A stretch of DNA of 64,000 nucleotides from Trypanosoma brucei gambiense DAL972. Taxonomy: Eukaryota > Euglenozoa > Kinetoplastea > Trypanosomatida > Trypanosomatidae. Below are positions 60,611 through 64,000 of this stretch, in pieces. Location of the stretch: positions 1,240,001-1,304,000 of the forward strand of contig NC_026738.1 in assembly GCF_000210295.1 (NCBI RefSeq), written 5' to 3'. The notes beneath the pieces were generated by a model that worked only from the letters and a program-made list of their open reading frames with translations, had not been told where the DNA came from and did no database searches. Made by a program: the position numbers and the translations under genes. Position 1 is the stretch's first letter, and each line of letters begins with the position of its first letter.

Positions 60611-63067
60611 ATGTGTTTTATATTTGGTGTTGAGATGAGTAACCTAGCAAAGAGGCCAATGAGCCTGAGGAAGCTACCACAGCTTTTTTTGCTCATCATG
60701 ATTGGTATTGCATTTGTTGCGGTTGAGTGCATCGGAGCTCCTGTTAAACTTCCCCGACGCGTGGATACTGTTGCCGGTCAATTTGGCTTTGATGGAACCA
60801 CTGATGGGAGTTCGAATGTTTCAATGCTTTCGTCACCCTACGCATTGTGTCGAGGGAGGACAAACGATGAAATTTTAGTGGGGAGTTCCAACAGCTTCCG
60901 CAACTACTCTCGCAAAACAAAAGAAACTGGTACGTTCCTCAGGGGTGGCCCAACTGGAGGACTCGTCTCCGCAGACGCTAAAATTAGCAAGCCACGTAGT
61001 TGTGTCCGTCGCGGCTCTGGTAATCACACAATCATTTACTTTGTTGACGATCAAAATGGTCTGAAATATATAAATGACAACGAAATTCAGCACGTTACTG
61101 TAGGCAATGGTCTTTCGTTAAATGCCGTCGCTATTCATGAGAAAGATTTATACGTAACAGACCAGAATAACAAATCGGTGTGGAGGTGTAATGTCGGCGG
61201 TGCCGGCAAGCCTCAAAATTGTGAAGAGAAAAAATTTACGGGCGTGACGTTTACCGCAAAACCGGAAGGAATTGCCGTGACTTCTAAAGGAATTTTTGTT
61301 ACCGCACGCGATTCATCTAACAAGGGAGCTTTGTTGTGGCTGGATATGAATGGTGGTGGCAGAAAGGGAAATGTAAGTGGTGGTTTTGTTGATGTATTCA
61401 GCACTGAGTCAGGTGTGTTATATGCAGCCACGGAGAAGGAATTGTACACCGTCACTGCCACCGACACTTCACTCAGTGTAACATTATTTGCAGGGAAGAA
61501 TACGAGCCAGTGTTACTTCCCTACCAATGGAGAAGATATTGTATTATGTGACAACTCGCGACTGCTCGTTATTGAAGAATATGAGATGTATGTGACTTCG
61601 AAGGCCAAGCACACTATGCGTGCCTTAACTCTCCCTCCAGTCAACTTAACCGCCATCTTCCGTGGGCGACCAGCACCTGTAGGTTACCCCAACACAACAA
61701 TTATGGAGCAGTTTGTGGCAAGTCTTACGGAGGATGTAAATAAAGCACTCGGTACCAATGATAGCTATGTGGACCCCGATTCTGTGAGGGTGGATCCCGA
61801 TACATGGGAAACGAATTACACTGTTTTTGTTCAGCAAACGCGTTTTGACAATACGACGGAGGAGAAATTACGGAGTCTGACATACACACAAACGGATAAG
61901 ACTGTTGACGAGTATTACGGTCTTACTGATGAGTATGTGTACATTGATACCGTCCTTGTGCCATTCTGTGACGATGCAAGCCTTGTCACCATCCAGCGTG
62001 CGTTGGCGCGTGAAGCTGGACGTGCACTGAATTTCTCTTTGATATACGCTGACAAGCCCATAACCTTTGGTAGTGACGTTGCGGAGAATGTCACTGCAGT
62101 AAAGCTTTTGATGCCTCATTCATTCAAGAACGCAACGACACCTAAGCAGCTATCGGCTGCGAACCTCACTGACTTTGCGCACAACTTGGTCAAGGACTTG
62201 CGTGCTTCAGACACTCGTGTCGATATCACATTCCCCGATCCCCCGTTTAATTTTTCAGCTGTTGTCCCTGAACGTGAGCAGGAAGTACGTTGGTTTGTCC
62301 ATGGGAAAGTAATGAAGCAGCTTGAGATTTGTGAGAGACTTGGTAGCCAGGGCGATGCGGCCGTTATTGCAGCTGCAGCTGATGCGACTGCTCGAGGTAA
62401 GGCCAATGTCACATTGAATACCAGCGGAGTCAAGGCAAATGATACAGGGGTTGGTCCCAACACCACAAATACCGCTGGTGGGGCCAATACTACTGCTAAT
62501 GTTGCCACTAATGGCACTGCCAACGTTATTGTGAATCCCTCCACCAATGCTACTCCAACTGGAACCAGCAATGCTAGTGCCACTAATACTACCGAGAGAG
62601 CTGTTCCTGTTGTTGCCCCTACTCAACCTTCTAATGGATATGCGGAGTGTCGATCCGCTATAACCAACCGCACGGAAACACAGAACATGGAACCACCTTA
62701 CGACAGGAAACACCGATATGAGGTATTCCTACCTAAAAAGTATGACTTCAATGTGTCATGGTGCGTGGACATCATTGACTGGCGTGACTTGGACGAGATG
62801 TTGAATAACCGCACAGATGAGGTGGTGGAAAAGTCCCTTTCATGGTGCGGCCACGGTTGCATTATTGCGTTTGCGGTGGTAGGTTCCCTGATTGCTGCGT
62901 GTCTAGTGGTGCTGGCTGTGGTGTTGACATCGAAGAGGAGGCGTCTTGCTGCTGTGGTTGCTCCACCGCGCCCAAAGTTTGTATCAACAGTGGAAGATGA
63001 TGAAGAAGATCGTGTATCAAACATCGGTGTGCCACTGACCGATGGGAAGGGAACCACCGCACCGTAA
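60611..63067 (+). CDS. NHL-propeller type I membrane glycoprotein, copy 2, intact (818 aa)
   Basis: A surface-type protein. A hydrophobic signal segment (LPQLFLLIMIGIAFVAVECI, about 22-42) is followed by an NHL-type beta-propeller region (about 50-330). DTVAGQFGFDGTTDG, LNAVAIHEKDLYVTDQNNKS and PEGIAVTSKGIFVTARDSSN match the NHL pattern of P-x-G-(V/I)-A then LYVxDxxN. Next is a region with paired Cys and many N-glycosylation sites (about 340-590), then an Asn/Thr/Ala-rich mucin-like stalk (about 597-663). After a Cys-containing juxtamembrane part comes one membrane helix (CIIAFAVVGSLIAACLVVLA, about 748-770) and a 46-residue acidic tail. I infer a receptor or adhesin exposed on the cell or flagellar-pocket surface; ligand unknown. 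The ATG at 60611 or the one at 60635 may start translation. I do not recognise the family by name. It is repeated in tandem (copy 1 at 53336). Confidence 0.85.
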   Translation: MCFIFGVEMSNLAKRPMSLRKLPQLFLLIMIGIAFVAVECIGAPVKLPRRVDTVAGQFGFDGTTDGSSNVSMLSSPYALCRGRTNDEILVGSSNSFRNYSRKTKETGTFLRGGPTGGLVSADAKISKPRSCVRRGSGNHTIIYFVDDQNGLKYINDNEIQHVTVGNGLSLNAVAIHEKDLYVTDQNNKSVWRCNVGGAGKPQNCEEKKFTGVTFTAKPEGIAVTSKGIFVTARDSSNKGALLWLDMNGGGRKGNVSGGFVDVFSTESGVLYAATEKELYTVTATDTSLSVTLFAGKNTSQCYFPTNGEDIVLCDNSRLLVIEEYEMYVTSKAKHTMRALTLPPVNLTAIFRGRPAPVGYPNTTIMEQFVASLTEDVNKALGTNDSYVDPDSVRVDPDTWETNYTVFVQQTRFDNTTEEKLRSLTYTQTDKTVDEYYGLTDEYVYIDTVLVPFCDDASLVTIQRALAREAGRALNFSLIYADKPITFGSDVAENVTAVKLLMPHSFKNATTPKQLSAANLTDFAHNLVKDLRASDTRVDITFPDPPFNFSAVVPEREQEVRWFVHGKVMKQLEICERLGSQGDAAVIAAAADATARGKANVTLNTSGVKANDTGVGPNTTNTAGGANTTANVATNGTANVIVNPSTNATPTGTSNASATNTTERAVPVVAPTQPSNGYAECRSAITNRTETQNMEPPYDRKHRYEVFLPKKYDFNVSWCVDIIDWRDLDEMLNNRTDEVVEKSLSWCGHGCIIAFAVVGSLIAACLVVLAVVLTSKRRRLAAVVAPPRPKFVSTVEDDEEDRVSNIGVPLTDGKGTTAP
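60788..61147 (+). other. Three variable cassettes of the NHL gene, copy 2 (60788-60835, 60932-60994, 61052-61147)
   Basis: Compared with copy 1 (53512-53559, 53656-53718, 53776-53871) these segments have exactly the same lengths (48, 63, 96 bp) but low identity. I counted 25 of 48 and 27 of 63 matching bases for the first two. The blocks between them match 96 of 96 and 56 of 57 bases. Most changes alter the amino acid. Confidence 0.85.
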
Positions 63068-64000
63068 GTCACGTGCGTTGTAGCTGTATGTGTAACATCA
63101 CATTCCTTGTGTTTGTGTGGTGTGTTTGCATGCATAGAATATAATCGGACTAGAAAACGCTTTATTTGAGCGTACCCCTGTCCTTGAGTGACACTCTCAG
63201 GGGGATGACGCTGCTTAACATTGTGGAGAGGGAGAGACACAACAGAGAGTAGAGTAATATGTTTGTGTGCAAGAAATAATAGAAAGGAGGAGGGGTGGTG
63301 TGACTCTGTGTCTTGCTTATGTTATTACCTTCCCTCATTGTTTCCCCCCCCCCACATACACACGTACCGGAATCCGTAATATACACGGTATTTGTAGGGG
63401 CTGTCCTTTTATTTTCTCTTCCATTGTTTGCTTTGCATGTCCCTCACAGTTGTGGTAGAATGAGTGCTCGCACCTGGTGTGTGAGTGTGGGAAGGTTTCA
63501 TGCACGAGTGTGTATCACTAAAAATGCGGTCAGTAGATAACAAAGTGTGTGCTAATCACCTTGTGTGAGTATTTAAATCATATTTGACTCCACCGGGTCT
63601 GTGCTTGCTTCTTTCTCTTTGTTTTGATTAACTGGGACGCGTTTGACCTTTTTGCGGTGTGCGTTTATATCTGCTGTGCCCGGCATATGGCACACCTTTC
63701 TTTCACTACGCTATGTGTTCTGAAGCCCCATTACTCTCTTTCCGCGAGTACCCCAATTGCATATACTCCTCTTCACTGCTTCCCTCTTTTTTTTGTTTAA
63801 TTTAGCTTTTCTTAATTACGTAACTTCTGGTAGTGTCAGTAATATGCAGACAGTTGAGAGAGGAGGGGGGGAGGAGTTTACCAACCAAGTAAGTCAGCGG
63901 TCAGCCCCTTCTGAGACCCGTGTGGAGTTTCCTGATGTTTCCATGCACGCATAAGAGGCAGGTAATTTTCCTCGTGACCTTTTTTTTTTTTTTTATGCTA
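63068..64000. other. 3' flank of NHL copy 2
   Basis: Non-coding as far as can be seen; identical to 55996 onward apart from poly-T length. It should contain the 3' UTR and the next splice signals. Confidence 0.6.

Larger units (their letters stand above)
60034..64000 (+). repeat. Tandem array unit 2 (runs off the window)
   Basis: This is the second copy of the unit starting at 52757. The 5' flank (60034-60610) differs from unit 1 by scattered single bases. From about 61612 to the window end the two copies appear identical apart from the length of a poly-T run (12 against 15), including about 0.9 kb of non-coding 3' flank. Confidence 0.9.

Noticed and set aside
1..64000. CRISPR arrays, bacterial operons, riboswitches, insertion sequences
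   Set aside because: The DNA is eukaryotic with trans-splicing signals; no regularly spaced direct repeats or prokaryotic elements were seen.

Overview
The window is nuclear DNA of an African trypanosome of the Trypanosoma brucei group. Support comes from intron-less genes in long same-strand arrays, pyrimidine tracts followed by AG just upstream of start codons (spliced-leader acceptors), a receptor-type adenylate cyclase of the GRESAG4/ESAG4 kind, an ingi-like retroposon relic with a 2A motif, and a trypanosome gene set (major vault protein, SAR1, ELO-type elongase, guanine deaminase). From memory, unchecked, the order fits the right part of T. brucei chromosome 5. The 100-N gap and single-base frame breaks point to a draft assembly.

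Layout. From 485 to 34889 every supported gene is on the minus strand, so this is one polycistronic unit read right to left: ELO elongase, a 926-aa coiled coil, a small zinc-type protein, SAR1, a small unknown, a 579-aa coiled coil, a coiled-coil protein with a dead cyclase domain, major vault protein (frame-broken here), a small coiled coil, an LC8 dynein light chain, a protein kinase, a DDX21-like helicase, an RRP15-like protein, an LRR protein, a small unknown, a Plus3-PPP phosphatase fusion, a small mitochondrial-type protein, a TrmB-like protein and a Nudix hydrolase. A 3.4-kb low-complexity desert (3043-6457) interrupts it.

From about 34.9 to 44.5 kb lies a divergent strand-switch region, the expected bidirectional RNA polymerase II initiation zone. 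It holds a degenerate ingi-related element (about 36.2-40.2 kb, minus strand), then T+G-rich DNA ending in a (TG)35 tract.

The plus-strand unit begins with the adenylate cyclase (44493), then guanine deaminase (50501), then a tandem array of a type I membrane glycoprotein with an NHL-type beta-propeller ectodomain. The array period is about 7.07 kb once an assembly artefact in copy 1 is removed. The two copies are identical over long blocks, but three same-length cassettes in the propeller are only about half identical. This mosaic and the Plus3-PPP fusion are the most unusual things in the window.

Functionally, neighbours in a trypanosome array share transcription, not necessarily a pathway. 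Recognisable themes are flagellum/cytoskeleton (coiled coils, LC8), ribosome biogenesis (helicase, RRP15), secretion (SAR1), lipid elongation (ELO), purine salvage (guanine deaminase) and surface sensing (cyclase, NHL receptors).
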